Assembly (NCBI GenBank): GCA_024305405.1
Contig: JAKNDB010000087.1
Span: 4,094,501-4,158,500 of the forward strand
Length of the DNA stretch: 64,000 bases
Source of the DNA: Dirofilaria immitis
Lineage: Eukaryota; Nematoda; Chromadorea; Rhabditida; Onchocercidae
Reading direction: 5' to 3'
Position 1 is the stretch's first letter; the number at the start of each line of letters is the position of its first letter. A program made the translations under genes and the position numbers. The notes beneath the pieces were generated by a model, which worked only from the letters and a program-made list of their open reading frames with translations, ran no database searches and was not told the DNA's origin. This document shows, piece after piece, positions 1 to 16,336 of this stretch.

Positions 1-65
1 TACGATATTTCCAGTATTTTAAAAATTGGGATTTTAGGAATTTTAAACTTGGAGCTTGATTTCAG

Positions 66-1759
66 GAAAATGCCTGGATTGTTTGTGATCGTGCTATCCA
101 ACTTCATGGCGGTATGGGTTACATGAAAGAATGTGGACTGGAAAGAGTGATGCGTGATTTGAGGATCTTCCGCATTTTCGAAGGTGCTAATGATGTTTTG
201 CGCTTATTTATTGCGTTAACTGGATTGCAGGTAATTCAATATATTACTATGATATTCGTCAATTATACTAATAGATAAAATGTTTGCAGTTGGGCAATAT
301 TTGCATGAAAAAATATTTTTTGAATGCATTTTCAGTATGCGGGAAAGCACATGCAGGATAAAATGAAAAATCCTTGGTTCGGAAGCATTGAATTACTCTT
401 CGAATCCATGTTCCCACGGTTGTTTTTGCTGAATATTTCGATGCCTTTCAAATTTTATTTCATAATCTTGTCACTACACTTGAAATTTGATACGAAATTT
501 AAGTTGAAATTTTTGCTTTCTGTTTTTTTAAAAAAGTTGTAAAGCATTTTTATATTTTGTTCCTTGCTTTTCAATTTTTATCGTTTAGGCTTTCTTCTTT
601 TTTATTGTAGTTTCTCAAATGATATTATATATATTTGCAGCAGATTCGAGTTCCAGTGCCATCCGAGCCTGAACCAGTGTGTTACTCGATTGAAGAAATC
701 GGTGCATAGGTTTGGGAACACTTCAAGATTTCTTATTTGGAAGCATAAGCAGGGGATAATTGGTGAGTACTATATTATAACGTTTGCGAAATATCAGAGA
801 ATCCAAGCCGGCTATATTTCTGACTGGGAAGTTCATATTACTTACTGATTATGTATAAACATTTGATAAACTCTTGTTTTCTGAAAATGTTTTTCTTTGT
901 AAAACAATCCTTAAATTCAATTATATTCAAGTTTTATTACTATATCTGGGTAGTATTTTGATTAGAATTCAAAATATGTCAATTTAATTTTCATTACAAA
1001 ACTTTCTTAGAAAACATTTATTTATGAATACATCTTCATAGCTTTTCTAGAAATTTCTTGGTGATTGTTAAAATTTTCCACGGCTATTGGTAGTTATTTA
1101 TTAACATCATCTTTTAAGAAAGACAGTGGGAATTGATACGAATGGCGGATGCAGCAATAGATATTTATAGCGTAGCAGCGGTATTATCACGGTGCAACCG
1201 TGCTGCAAGCCAGCATTCTTCCTTTGATTATGAACGAAAATTAGCCGAACTCTATACAATGCAGGTTAGTGTAAAGATATAGCAAAGTAGATATAAAATA
1301 GAATTAATATTTGATATAGTGATATTTTTTGGTGCTGAGTTTAGTTGTTTTAATTGTCGTTCTTATTAAATGTCTTAAATAAAAGATTTATTCTAATATT
1401 CTTCGTTATTTTGTCAAAACCATAAAATTGGGAATTTAATAAATAAATCATTCTTGAACATCGTAAAATATGTTTTCTTCCGTAGCTGTAATTAAATTGA
1501 ATCCTAGTGCATACTTATGAAAAAGTTAGTTCTCTTGTGCTGTAGGTATAGTAGTAATTATGCTAATATTCTCACCTTATTTATTCGAGCTTCTTGATAT
1601 TTTTTCGAATGAGACAATCTGTTTTAGACATGTGAACATGTTCGCATCCTTCTAGCAGATATTTTGAAGCAAGCTGGTCATGCGGACCGAATAAAAGCTG
1701 TTTCGAACGACATTTTCGAAGCAGGCTCATTGCCCTCATTGCATCCCATAGATTATTGA
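66..1759 (+). CDS. acdh-12: Very-long-chain acyl-CoA dehydrogenase, C-terminal exons (5' end outside window)
   Basis: Five exons join in phase: 66-230, 336-418, 641-762, 1119-1264 and 1628-1759 (TGA). The enzyme catalyses the first, FAD-dependent step of mitochondrial beta-oxidation of long acyl-CoAs. The first exon carries the acyl-CoA dehydrogenase block QLHGGMGYM and then [11 protein letters not shown]; by family knowledge the Glu of FEGAND (codon at 180-182) is the catalytic base in VLCAD/ACAD9-type enzymes. Later exons match the extra C-terminal domain found only in VLCAD and ACAD9, including [22 protein letters not shown] and a final HPIDY. This domain mediates membrane association in the family. 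The start and substrate-binding N-terminal half lie left of the window. The exon 336-418 donor (CG/gttgtt) is weak. A maoc-1 gene follows on the same strand about 1 kb downstream. From memory the C. elegans orthologue is acdh-12, a near neighbour of maoc-1 there too. Confidence 0.9.
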
Positions 1760-2805
1760 ACTTCATTTCTAGTATATCATGTTCTTATCTGTAGAAATGT
1801 CAGCGCTTTCATGTTTTACTAAGCATATATTGGATTTTAATTACAAATTGGTAAAAAATCAGTACAATGCTTAACATGTATGCGATACAAATGCAAATGC
1901 TTGGAGGAGATCGTATCCCAATAACATATTTTTTGTGGTTTGCGGTTTAAATCTGCATGTAAATTATTTGTGAATGGGGCGATGAAACATAAAAGATTTG
2001 ATTTCTCTTATTAGTCATATTATTTTATCTACAGAAATCCTAAAACCTCATTCGCTAAGATTAAAATATGTATCAATATTTCTGACAATATATCCGTTGC
2101 GTTTTATTCATTTCGATATTAATAATTTAAATGCGCATACTTTTGTAAAGTTCGAAGTTTAATTAATTTGATAGCAATGGTCATAAATCCTATCAAACTG
2201 CTTTGTCGTTGTCAATCAATTGAACGTTGTACTTTGGTCGTAACAAATAGATTGATCTTTCGGTTACGAGTTTCATTCTCCGTTTTTTCCAATCCATTTG
2301 TAAAATTTTTAGGCCTGTTGCATGATTTGATCACTATATGTTTCTTTTAACATTTTTACAAATAAGAGTATAATTTAAATTTGTAAAAATATGTTTTGGA
2401 GTTGATAATTATCTATTCTTATATTAAGATTCACACTTAGATGTATGAATTATTAATGGTTTTCATAATATCATAGTATGATAATGTTATTTTCATGACT
2501 GGTAGTATTTATAACTAGATTGCATAATTGGCAGAGTTTACGATTTATCATTAATTAGTTTCGTTTAATGAAATGAAGTGAAAGTGAGGCTTAAAACATC
2601 TCTTATTCAGATAAATGCTAATTTATTTGGAAGTGGAACAAAAATAAACCCCAGTAACTTAAACAAAGGTCAATATACAAGCTACTTTCACGACTAGTTA
2701 ATGTTTGTCTCAGATCTTAAATGTCAAATTACCTATTCTACAGCAATTGCAGGATTGACCGTGTACTTTAAAGCTAGTGCTTTATTGTCATCATTGAAAA
2801 GAGCT
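1760..2805. other. Intergenic gap between acdh-12 and maoc-1
   Basis: No convincing coding exon was seen. The stretch is AT-rich, with possible trans-splice acceptor-like AG sites just before maoc-1 (for example at 2742 and 2751, after pyrimidine-rich runs). These could be spliced-leader acceptors or simply chance. Confidence 0.4.
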
Positions 2806-5318
<2,513 letters not shown>

Positions 5319-8300
5319 TTATGTCCAATTTCGAACTCAGAAGATAATTATTGCATTTGCTATTTTATGTATCTTCTACAAGTTTAAGTTGACAACTGCA
5401 TATAGCAGTCTGATGACGAATTTTGCATATCACTCTACTGATCACTTATTGTTTTCAAAATGAATGTATGAACAATCAGATTACCAGAACATTTGAAATG
5501 ATAGTGCTATCTTTTGATCCTGTCTAAATTAAAATTGATGTCAAAAAATCGGTTCATATGGATATTTTAAAAGAATACCATATAATTAGAGAAATACATA
5601 TTTTTCTATCTATACATGCAATTTATTATTATTAGTTTTCTTCTGATTTGATTCATTGATTCACCAACTAGTTTGACTTTTATCGTTCGTCATTTGAGAT
5701 AAAATATTATCATTTTGGATCCTAAAACCCTAAAATTGATGAGTGTTGAGCTCAGATACTGAAGTTTATTGATTTTTGATCTAACTGTACATTTGAAAGA
5801 ACAATTCGAACTTTAAACGATATCTATTGTCATTTTAATTATTGCTTTAATTCAACAAAGTAATATGGTAGCTGATATCATAAGCAGTTGTAAAAGGCCT
5901 TTTGCAGTTTCGTCTACAAAGAAATACATTTCTGGAATAGTACGATGATTTTAATTTTGGTAAGAATGAGGGTTCTGAATACTATCGTTGATAGCATCAA
6001 ATTGATTTACAATTTCTTATTGTGTCATTTTATTTGTTATTCGTAAAACATTTTTGATATAAACAAAATTTTAGGTGAGAAGAAAGGCGAACTGCTGAGA
6101 TTTGAAAGTACATTAGGAAAATCCTCCGCACTGCTATACATATTGCCGATTTGTATTTAGATACTCTGTTCTACTTGCTTCCTTGGTTAATTTTTTGAAT
6201 ATGTTTTAAATGAATTCGTCATTGAATGATGTATTATCTGTCATTAATAAATCTTTCCATTCTCCTTTATTTAAAGTGAAATAGAGGTTGCTGAGTTAAG
6301 AGGTTGATTGATAACTCACTTGACCCGATTTTTTTGACTGCCTCCATAGTAGTGATTGATAAGGTCACTGAAGTGCAGTAGCATTTTAGGTAGAATCCTA
6401 GCACAAAATTGCGAAATTTTAATCTGAATTCCACATAATTGGTTATAAGAGACAACCCAAGTTTTGACTGAAATTTTAGTGAAATTTTAGTGCAAAGCGT
6501 TGAAGAATTTCAGATTTTCTATCTCATGTTGAAATTTACCATTTTTGTTGAGCATATACTTTATTGTTCTATTTAATATCTCATTTAAAATATTTGACTA
6601 CCTGTAGACATAAATAACTGCAGATATATAAGTCTTTGTAACATTACAATCTGAAAAAGAAATAGATATTTTTAAACATTTTCAATTAGATATTTTTAAA
6701 AATCATTCTTTCATTTCTTTCTTTTATTTTTATTTCTATAAATTTATTGCTTACTACAGTAACTGGGTTTATTCTTGCAATACCCTTGTTAATTTAAACT
6801 GTATTCTACATGACTTCTTTTGAAATAAAATTCATGAATTTACACAACCTGTCTTTGCTGTTTTTTTAAATCAGAAAAAAAGAACCCGTGTTATGAAATG
6901 TACTATCAGATCAATCGCATATGTTATTTGAAGTACCCATTGCTTAAAGACGACCGAATTAATACGTAATGAAATTTTTCTGATATGCGTTGACAGTACA
7001 ATCGTGATTCTGTCATTAAAAATAACAGGAACTCTTCTAATTCCTTAGAATTCTTCGAGTACTTCTGTTATAGCCTCAGTATTAGAATATTAGACATTGT
7101 TAATTTTGACACATCAATGGTGATAGTATCGTTATGCGAGCCGTATAATTACTGAATATTATGTATTGTTTGAGAAAAGGATATGAATCATTTAGTTAAA
7201 AGTAGTTTGAATGAGCTAAGATAAACTCGCTTAATAATAAAACTTAGTAAGTTTGATTAATGCGAGATCCCTCAATCAAATCTTGACTACGAGAGTATTA
7301 CAGAAGGGAAGAAATACATGGTCGTAACTAAAAACATATAGCAAGACTAAATCTTCTGTCCAAGACTTTTGTCCAGCAAATTATTAGCAAAAAGACACGG
7401 CTAATTATTTTATTTTGAAAATCATGAATAATGATAAATTAGATAATTTGTATGATTCATAAGAGGAATGTGTGATCTATAACGATATAAACCGCTGATT
7501 ATACTTGTAAATCCTTCATTGATCTTTATCATTAGGCTCTTGTATTTAAAGGCTGAAAGATTGCTTAAATAGGTGGAGCCTACCTAACTTTAGCTGACAT
7601 TTGGCTCAATATGGATTATATTTGAGACGTGTGATATTGGTATTTGCTAAAATTGAAATTTGTTAATTCTATTCTTTAAAGCGGTATTTCATCTTTATAA
7701 AGTAAAGTTTATCTTGGAAAGTGATCTTTTTAAAGCAGGTATTTGAAAAGATTGAGTGTTTCTTTCGGAGAATATTTTTAATTTATTTGATTTGCGCTTC
7801 CTGAAAAAGATCATATGTACTTCATAATAATATGCGAGCCATAAATTTACATCTTCAAAATCTAAATTCATTTTTCATAACTCCAGGAAATTTCGAGGTC
7901 TTTTCATTTTTAATGAAGTTCACATTGACAAATTCGTACTCCTTCAATGATAATTAAGCTTGAGAATTGTTATTGATTGAAGAATCGCGAAATATTCCCA
8001 AGTCTGCTTTTGTTAACAAAGTATGGCAATAGCATGAATGTGATGGTCTCCATCGAGATTAAAATTTCTTCTGTATATTTCAACAGCTATTTATTCGATC
8101 GCGCTTAAGTCATTGCTTTTCACATGTAACAGATATGCAGGAATTGAGTACTTAATAATCAAGCAACAAAACGTATATTTCTTTTTGAAGTAAGAAAATT
8201 ATAAGATTCATATGCTTGAACCGTAATTATCGTTGTCATTTTTTCCTGTCATTGCTCTTTGTAGTTTCAGATACCATTTAAATATCATTGCATCATGACA

Positions 8301-10524
8301 AAATAACAAAATAAGGATATGATATTGTATACAGATTCAAATGATATGATCCGATTCAGATATGGTTATACAACGATTTGCATATTAATCCTGTATGTAG
8401 TAATAGATGGATTCAAATGCAAACTTCAATATTTTATATAATTTAATCGCTATGATTATTATGATCATTAATCGGCACAGCAGTTTATTGATATAGTTAC
8501 ATTTGTCGTTAATTTAATTCATTCTTTTTTTAGGTATTAAAAGAAGATATTGAAAAACAAAACGAATGAATAGACTTTGAACAATTTTAAAACACAAATC
8601 AAATTAATAAATATAGGAAGATGTTAATATCTCAACTCAACATATACATAAAACTGAAATCAAAAATTTTCATCGAAATTCTTCGAAAAATTCATTATAT
8701 TATTAAATCCATGAATTTAATAAATTGCTTTCTCTATTTCAATCAGACTAAACAAAAATACTGCATCTTTTTGTAATTTTTTTCTTTGGTATGCATATGA
8801 AGAGATAAAATGAATAATTAAGAAGATCGATCATTTCTTGAATGATAATAATTATCTTGTTTATTGATAATGGTTATTGTTCTTTTTTTTTTTGAGGATT
8901 TTTCTTTCTAGCAACTCTCCATATGAGGACATACAATACTTTTCATTTAATATTTTAAAACTTGAGGCCATTTCGATTAATTCCAGACTAATTATATTTT
9001 GGAAGACGAGACATCTTTTTACCACTGGATACGGTATTTATATAATGTTATAGTCATCGGCAAATTCGGTATTAATATGAATATTTGCAAAATAATACGC
9101 GAAATGAAATAGGAAAAAGAATGACGGATACACAAACACAACAGATATTATAATGTTGCATTGTAGGGCATCGATAGATCTTTTCATATTTGACGATACG
9201 GTAATTTTTAAAATACATCATAAAAATTTAAATTTACAGTTAGGGATGAATTATACCTTTTGTAGGCCGATCCTATGACAAAGAACATGATTTATAACAT
9301 TGAAAAAATTGTTAAAAATACTGAAACTTTTAAAGGGAAGTAGACAGTAGGAAATTAAAATTCTGATTTAGGAATTTCTTGCAAGAAGTAAACATGTATT
9401 TTGAAATCATTTTCCAATAGAATGTGATATGTACGAAGTTGAAAAATTCAATCCTATAATATGTGTTGAAAGAAGTATTTTTTAAAAATATGATATCTTT
9501 TATCATCGCACCAGTTTTGCAAGCGAAATAAAAATCCTCACAAACTCGTAGTTTGTTTGCAAAAATATTTCAACAAAATGCACAAAACACGCCATATCGG
9601 TGCTGTAAAAAATTAGAATCCTATCACGCAGATAGAGATCGTATCAAGCTATGCTTTGATGAGAATTTCTTCTTCAAAGTTTTTAGTAAGATATCAAAAG
9701 AATAATTATGTAATAAATTTTAATATTTTCACAATTTTCAAAGCAAGCAACAACTCAATAATAAGAACTCAAAAATAGTAATTATTTTTCAGTGATCTTT
9801 TTGAGAATAATGATGAATTCTTGCAAAACTCCCAATTCATTATTATTAATCTTATTGTAGACTTACAACCGCAGCCAATTTATGGTTCATATAAATAATC
9901 ATTACACTACAGGAAATTCACAGAATCATCATTATGTGGAAATAAATACTAAATTTACATGCTTCTCCATTGATGAGTTAGATGATGAAATCGGATTTTA
10001 ATGAGTATTTCTATTAAGATCGAAATTAATATAACTTCGTCTTGCTAAGAATGCTCCAGAATTTTCACTTCAGCGGAATTCTTTTGTCCTATCTTAATTT
10101 TAGCTTAGCTTATAGCAAGACGAATCACCTATTGAACTGTTGAACTACTGTTAAAATGACATATTTAATAATTTGATAGGGAAAATCTAATAAATAGACT
10201 AATATAATCATATACATCAAAATAATAATAATAAGAAGAATAGAAATGATGATAACATACTAATATGATAATCTATTTTTCTTAAATATGATATGGGATA
10301 ATTAATTCCGAATTAAGTATATAAATAACATAATTGACGATAAGCCATTTCAAATATTCGTTTCATATTTTTTTTAAAAACAATATATCTCAGATATATA
10401 TATATATGAATGAATATTTGATTGATTAAAGAGATCAGAATGAATATACGGGTAAGGAGGGATTCTTGTTGCCAATTCAATGAATCATTAACGAGTAATG
10501 TTCGATAAATGATTTCTCTGAAAC

Positions 10525-10542
10525 AAAAAAAAAAAAAAAAAA
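10525..10542. repeat. Poly-A homopolymer tract
   Basis: An uninterrupted run of about 18 A residues lies in otherwise unremarkable AT-rich DNA. It is too long for reliable length calling in most sequencing chemistries. No retroelement body was seen upstream. Confidence 0.8.
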
Positions 10543-11825
10543 GATGAAAATTTCCGTAACGAACATAATATGACGCTTGGAACGAACGAATCGTTTGTTT
10601 TCGGAAGTCTGTAAATAGAGCACAGAAGAAAACGGTGGATATGCATGGTTAGTTAATCCGACAGAAACAGCGATATTGTTGACTCAAGCAGCGAATGCCA
10701 ATGACCCAAACATATCTATTGCTACGATTCGAATCAACTTCATTTTATACAGTTTAATTTTTAATTCTTTTTTCTACTTCAATTCTTACTTATTATTTGC
10801 AATGATCTATACTTTATTTTATCTCTGCTTGATAATGTATAAAATTCTTTCAATCAATAAGTGTTCAAATTTAAATATGTTCAGTATCGCATCTTTGATA
10901 TTTAAGTAATGTTGTTAATTTAATCTGACTTTTATCGAGATATAATGCATGTAAATATATTTTAAGACAAAAATGCTATTTACATATTTACACTTTCTTT
11001 ACATATCTAATCGAATGTTTCGATTTAAAAAAATTCATATATACGTTGCATAAAGTGCTTACTTATTATACAAAAGCAATCCGATTGCTAGCTGACCATA
11101 AATTTGTTAAACTCATCTGAAATATGCAACAAATCGTAAATTACTCGAATTTTCGGTATTTCTTTGAGAGTTTTTAGAGGTATCTCAATCGAAGATCGTT
11201 ATCATAATGCGAAATATAGAAATCTGGAGGTTAATGATCATCACTCATTTGAACTGTCAATGATAGGAATCAAATTTCCACAAAATTCATTTGATTGTCT
11301 TTATAAAAATCAATAATAAAGTTAGACACAGTGTGATTGGTATAATTGAATTTTTCAAAATTTTGCATTACTATTCAAGTGCTTCGATAAGAAAATGTAA
11401 TATAATGAAATAAAGCAGAAAAATAAAACTGGTAGGAAGTGTATTGTTTATTATTTTCCAATACTCCGATTCATATGAAGCATCACAGTACTGATAACAA
11501 ACTCAGTAGGATAAACAATGAAGCAATGCATTCATTCATTGATGAGTCTTGAATGTTATTAAGCAGTGAGTGAAGAATGCAAAATAATTCTGCAAAGTGG
11601 GTCAGTCCTCGATGAAGCGAAAACGATGCAACTTCAAGACTCGCTATTAGTCCGAATTTGAAATTATTACAGTAACCTGTATAGGCCATAAATTGATATT
11701 AAAATTGGGACTTCTCCCGGAAGAGTACTGATGAATCAATGTTATATTGATAAAAATTTTTAGTTGACGAAAGCAGTTCAGATCTGTTGTTTTACTGGAT
11801 GTGAATTATTTTATGAATTCATCAT

Positions 11826-11940
11826 TATATGTATGTATGTCTGCGTGTATTTATGTGCATATATATATATATATGTTTGTATGTGTATGTGAGTATGTGA
11901 ATGAGTATATCTATCTATGTCTGTATGTATGAATGTATGA
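11826..11940. repeat. TGTA/TGTG-rich degenerate simple repeat
   Basis: Interleaved tgta, tgtg and a short (AT)n core run for about 115 bp, with no open frame of interest. This is typical degenerate microsatellite DNA. Confidence 0.7.
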
Positions 11941-12748
11941 GAAGTTTATTGCAATTGACACCTCCCTCTCCTTCCACTTTCCTTAATTTGAAAGTTAAAA
12001 ACCTTTTGTTATTGCGGGTGGCATTAAATAATAAATGAGACCGCTTTCGGTGATTGCCTTCTAAGATTACGCAAGATGCCAACTCGCCAAATAACCTCAA
12101 ACTACGAGGGCAATTTTATCAGTATTTCCTGTCATCTTTCTTCGAATGATTGCTTTTTATTTTCTAAAATTCACCGACAGTGCTATTATTATGATTTATG
12201 ATTTTTTTAATCTAATTGCTCTATTAGATGAATTTGTGATAATTTTAACTTAATTCCAAAAATCGTACCAAAAAATCATAATCCGTAACTTCTGTCCTGT
12301 TTCATTTATTCTAGGAATATTGAGTAATTAACACACCAAAAGAGAATCACTCTCGAAAATTGAATTTATGAAGATAGCTAATTCTGCATGCAATTAATTC
12401 AATGCAAATCCCAGCAAATTGTAACAAAACTCAACTTACTAACAAGTAAACAATAGGAAAAAAGTTTAATGTTGTAGAAAAAAACCATCCAGCATTTCTT
12501 CATTCTTTTTCAGTGGCCTGTTGGAGAACAGTTTCAAATTCAGAACTCATAAAATTAGATTATCATTATTATATCTTTGTTAATGAAGTGAAAAATTTTT
12601 CTTTCGATTCAGGACATTTCTTTCAAGCAGATCGTTGTATAATCATCACTCTCATGCTGTTATTCCTTTTCATCTATTATTAATAATTTCTCCTTGCTTT
12701 AGAAATTATTATTAAAATTATTTTGCCTTACAAAATAGCTTTATGATA

Positions 12749-12750
<2 letters not shown>

Positions 12751-12790
<40 letters not shown>
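12751..12790. repeat. (AT)n microsatellite
   Basis: About 20 perfect AT dinucleotides in a row. Its length is likely polymorphic and may be approximate in the assembly. Confidence 0.9.
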
Positions 12791-12797
<7 letters not shown>

Positions 12798-13991
12798 GAA
12801 TAGAATTTTCATTAGATTTTTATTCCAATATTAAACTAAAATTTATAGAAAATTCAATTTTAAAAGATGAAATTTTGATGAAGTCAGAAGCATTGCAAGC
12901 ATTTCCTGCAATTAACACTACCCACAAAGAGTTAATTCTAAATTATCAATTTACCAAATAATTTTGCATGATATCTGATTTATTAAACTGCATAATATGA
13001 GGCATTATTCTGTTCTGTCAGCACTGCTAGCAATCCAATTTCTGCGGTTGTATACATCATCTATAAGAAATGTACATGCAAATTTGGAAATATGATGGCC
13101 GTTGTCTATCATTTATGATTCTCTATTCAATTTACACTGTTATTGATTGTCTTTCTGAAGTGACCATAAAATGACCCTGCAGTGACTTGCCAAGTAAATT
13201 AAATTCGATAAATTGTTACAAAGCGAAATTCACTTTTTGAGTGTTGCCTATCTTGAAGATTGAATAGTCACTGATATAAGTGAAATTAGGAAAAAATTTA
13301 ATTATTCTTTTCTGGAGTGGAAATTTTTATTTTCATTTCAGAAAAAGCTTTCGTTCTCAGCGACTTTTGTTTTGACTCCATCTAATATAAAATACAGTCT
13401 CTTTTGAGCATAAAATATGCAAAATTAACTACTTAATTAATCGATTAAATTCTCGTTATGAATTTTCTTGTTTCCATTTTGCTCAAAATTTGTAAAATTC
13501 ACTCTACCCTATGAAATATCTTAAACTTTGCAATATAAGAATAGAATTTATGCAATCTCAACTTGATTAGTTGAAATGACCGCAAATTTTGAAAATGCTA
13601 ATTGAAAAGTAAACAATGTCTTCTGTCATTATAAATGTAGAAATTGTCTCGTCTTTCAGTATCGTTTTATTGACTTTTATGGACATTTATGATTTGTTTG
13701 TACATCATAATACATAAACAAAATATATTTAAAATGCTAACTGTCAAAAACTATTATCGTCCAATCTTACCTCTAAAGCGCAAATGTAGATCTAATGCCT
13801 AATTTCTATTTAATTCTTGCAAGTAAATTTTAGTTTGTTTGAAAACTTATTTTTGATTCGAAATAAATATATATGAATAAAATTATCATTGACTAGTCAT
13901 CAGAAGAAATATAAAATGTGATGTTTTAATCTTAAATATCAAATTTTCATCCGAATGACCTGATCATTTTCAAGGCGCATTGCTTATTTGA

Positions 13992-14183
13992 TTGTCTCAA
14001 TCAATCTGGTCACATAAAGATTCAAAATTACGTAGTATCATTATATTCATATTAGATCATAATAGAAAATTCAGTGATCTTGGATCAATTGCTCTTGGAA
14101 ATTGCGTGACTGAACCTAAAAGTTTTAACAGGAGTCAGATTGTGTTGAAGTATATTAGGAGGAAGTTGGCGACGAGGAATTAG
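13992..14183 (+). other. Uncharacterised open frame, possible terminal exon
   Basis: A 63-codon frame ends LKYIRRKLATRN-stop and is noticeably less AT-biased than its surroundings in its last third. No family was recognised, no clear acceptor marks its start, and no partner exons were found. It lies just left of the first copy of the 32-bp direct repeat. It could be a real terminal exon or chance. Confidence 0.2.
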
Positions 14184-14275
14184 AGGTATAGAGTTGAATA
14201 AAATATATGGATAATATAATGTTCATTATTATCAGTCATTTTATGAATGTGTATAAATTGCATGACAATTGATGC

Positions 14276-14307
14276 AGTATTACAAAAAGACTGATAAGGA
14301 ATAATAT
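14276..14307 (+). repeat. 32-bp direct repeat, copy 1
   Basis: Matches 14538-14569 exactly by eye over 32 bp, with the core AAAAAGACTGATAAGGAATA. The copies are 262 bp apart, in non-coding sequence. Confidence 0.85.
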
Positions 14308-14537
14308 GCTATATGGTTGACACAACTTTCCTCTGTTATATGTTTATGTTCGGGAAAGGATAGAGATTGAAATGAAAAGGATAACGGAGTATTCAATCAT
14401 TTACGATAGACGCGTGTCAACGATCACTCAAAAAATCTCGTATCAACCGATAATACATATCATAATGTGTGGTAAAACGATTTTAATAAAACTTATCCTA
14501 AACGGTATAAAATAACAAATTTTGATGAAAGTTAATA

Positions 14538-14569
14538 AGTATTACAAAAAGACTGATAAGGAATAATAT
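14538..14569 (+). repeat. 32-bp direct repeat, copy 2
   Basis: Second exact copy of the repeat at 14276-14307. The interval between the copies (14308-14537) holds no recognisable gene or transposase. Confidence 0.85.
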
Positions 14570-16336
14570 AGTTGATAGAAAGGTTGCAGTTGAAGGCCTT
14601 AAAAACTTAAATGCTTTAGTTTAGTCAACCTGTCTTAACAGCTTTTATTAATACATCTAAATAACAAATACATCAACTTCAAGTGATCACCTTTTAAAAA
14701 GTGAGAAATTTTAACGTTTTGCCAAAACATTAAGTCTTTGATTATTTGCTTAATTGACATGCTTCATAAAAATGTTGATTGAATCGTCAACAATTTTCAA
14801 ACTTATAGAGAAATTATAGGCATCCTGCTTTAAAAAATTCTTGGTAAAAATTCGAGGAATTCCTAAGATTAAAATGAAATGAAGATTGGATCTAAAGTTT
14901 TCGAATGAAAAAAATCTGTTCTTCATGTTGTGGAACTGTTTGAGGAATTGGAAAATTCGGTAAGATAAAAGTAAATAAGTCTTTTGTACGATCTGCTCGC
15001 ATATTTTAAGATCATTGACTGATAAGTTCATTATCCTAAATACCGAGGGTGTGAAATTATCAATTATGCAGAACCTGATAAATGACAAAATCGTGTTAAT
15101 CTAATTAATATTGCGTTAATTTGCAAAATTTAATGCCTTAGAACCATTGATACTATTACAATGTCTCCGCATGTGACAGACTTTGATAGACGACCCGTTT
15201 TCTCACAATTTGCTTTGCGTTGCTCGCTTCTTCTATCAATTCTTCCTTCACAATACTCTTCGTTTAAGTCCAGAATGCTATTTGTTAATTCTTCCTATCC
15301 TTACTTTTTATTCATTCATTTTGTAGCATTTGAAAGAATCTACTGAAATTTATATTTTCTGTCAAGTCTGACTTATTGCCCAATGTAAAAAAATTAAGAT
15401 TAAAGCATAGATCATATCGTTTTTAAAAATTAATCATATAATTTATACAGTAACTATCAAAAGAGCATTTCGATAGACTAATAGGATAATTGATTTTGTT
15501 AAAACATAAAGAGCAGTTAGATTAATATTTTGAGCATTTAAATAAGTGAAATGATCTAATCGAATTTAAGTAATTTCTTCTCATTATAATTCACTTCAAA
15601 TGAAGAATTTGTCGAAGGTCACTTGAGGTTTCTATCAACAGTCTTCAGTTTTTCTTTAATATATTATTTTCTTCTATTGATATAAGGGATAAATTGATTT
15701 ATAAATTCCACTTATTTTTCCATCTTCCTTGCTCGTTCCATTTTTCTCAATATTTTTACCTTATTTTCCATTCAAAGCTTTGTAAATTGATAAAAGAATA
15801 TTTTTATTGGCATTAGAATCCATGATTTCAGTACCATTAATAAAGTATCTTTGTTACTGTAGCTCTTCCAAGCCAAGTCCCGAGAATATAAAACAATTGT
15901 TCTTTTTAAAGAACCGTTAAATTCAGAATTTTAATAATTATAATATTATTGGTTGTTAAGTGATCATTAATGATCGGAAGAATCAGATTGAGCGGAATTG
16001 ATATAAATTTCCACTCTTATGGTACGGAATTAGAAATTCGTATCATTCATTATATTAGAGAAAATGACAATGTTTGAAAGTAGAAAAATTTAATGATTTA
16101 TTTGGAAATTTATTTTGGTTTGTTTCCATCAAGCCATCGCTAATATTTTTTTCGTTCACATGTCTGCACCACAAATTTCTTGCAAGTTTTCTCGAATATC
16201 CTTTTTGTTAAATTTATTTTATTTAACAATAGCAGTCAAGAATCGATGGTTTTTTTATAGTATTTCTGAATTGTACGCCAAGTGCTTTAATTTAAGGACG
16301 TTAATAATTTGTTTCTGACAAATCGTGAAATTTCAG

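Larger units (their letters stand above)
5319..16336. other. Gene-poor 11-kb stretch
   Basis: No exon chain was recognised on either strand. The longest frames (11915-12100, 14750-15088 on the - strand; 10676-10909, 13992-14183 on the +) have no recognisable family. Content is AT-rich sequence with a poly-A run, (AT)n and TGTA-type simple repeats and a 32-bp direct repeat. Unrecognised exons, regulatory DNA for the downstream fusogen gene or non-coding RNAs may be hidden here. Confidence 0.5.

Noticed and set aside
14750..15088. 112-codon minus-strand frame
   Set aside because: Longest frame in the gene desert, but its composition (Phe/Ile/Asn/Lys) is what AT-rich non-coding DNA yields, and no family or splice partners were seen.
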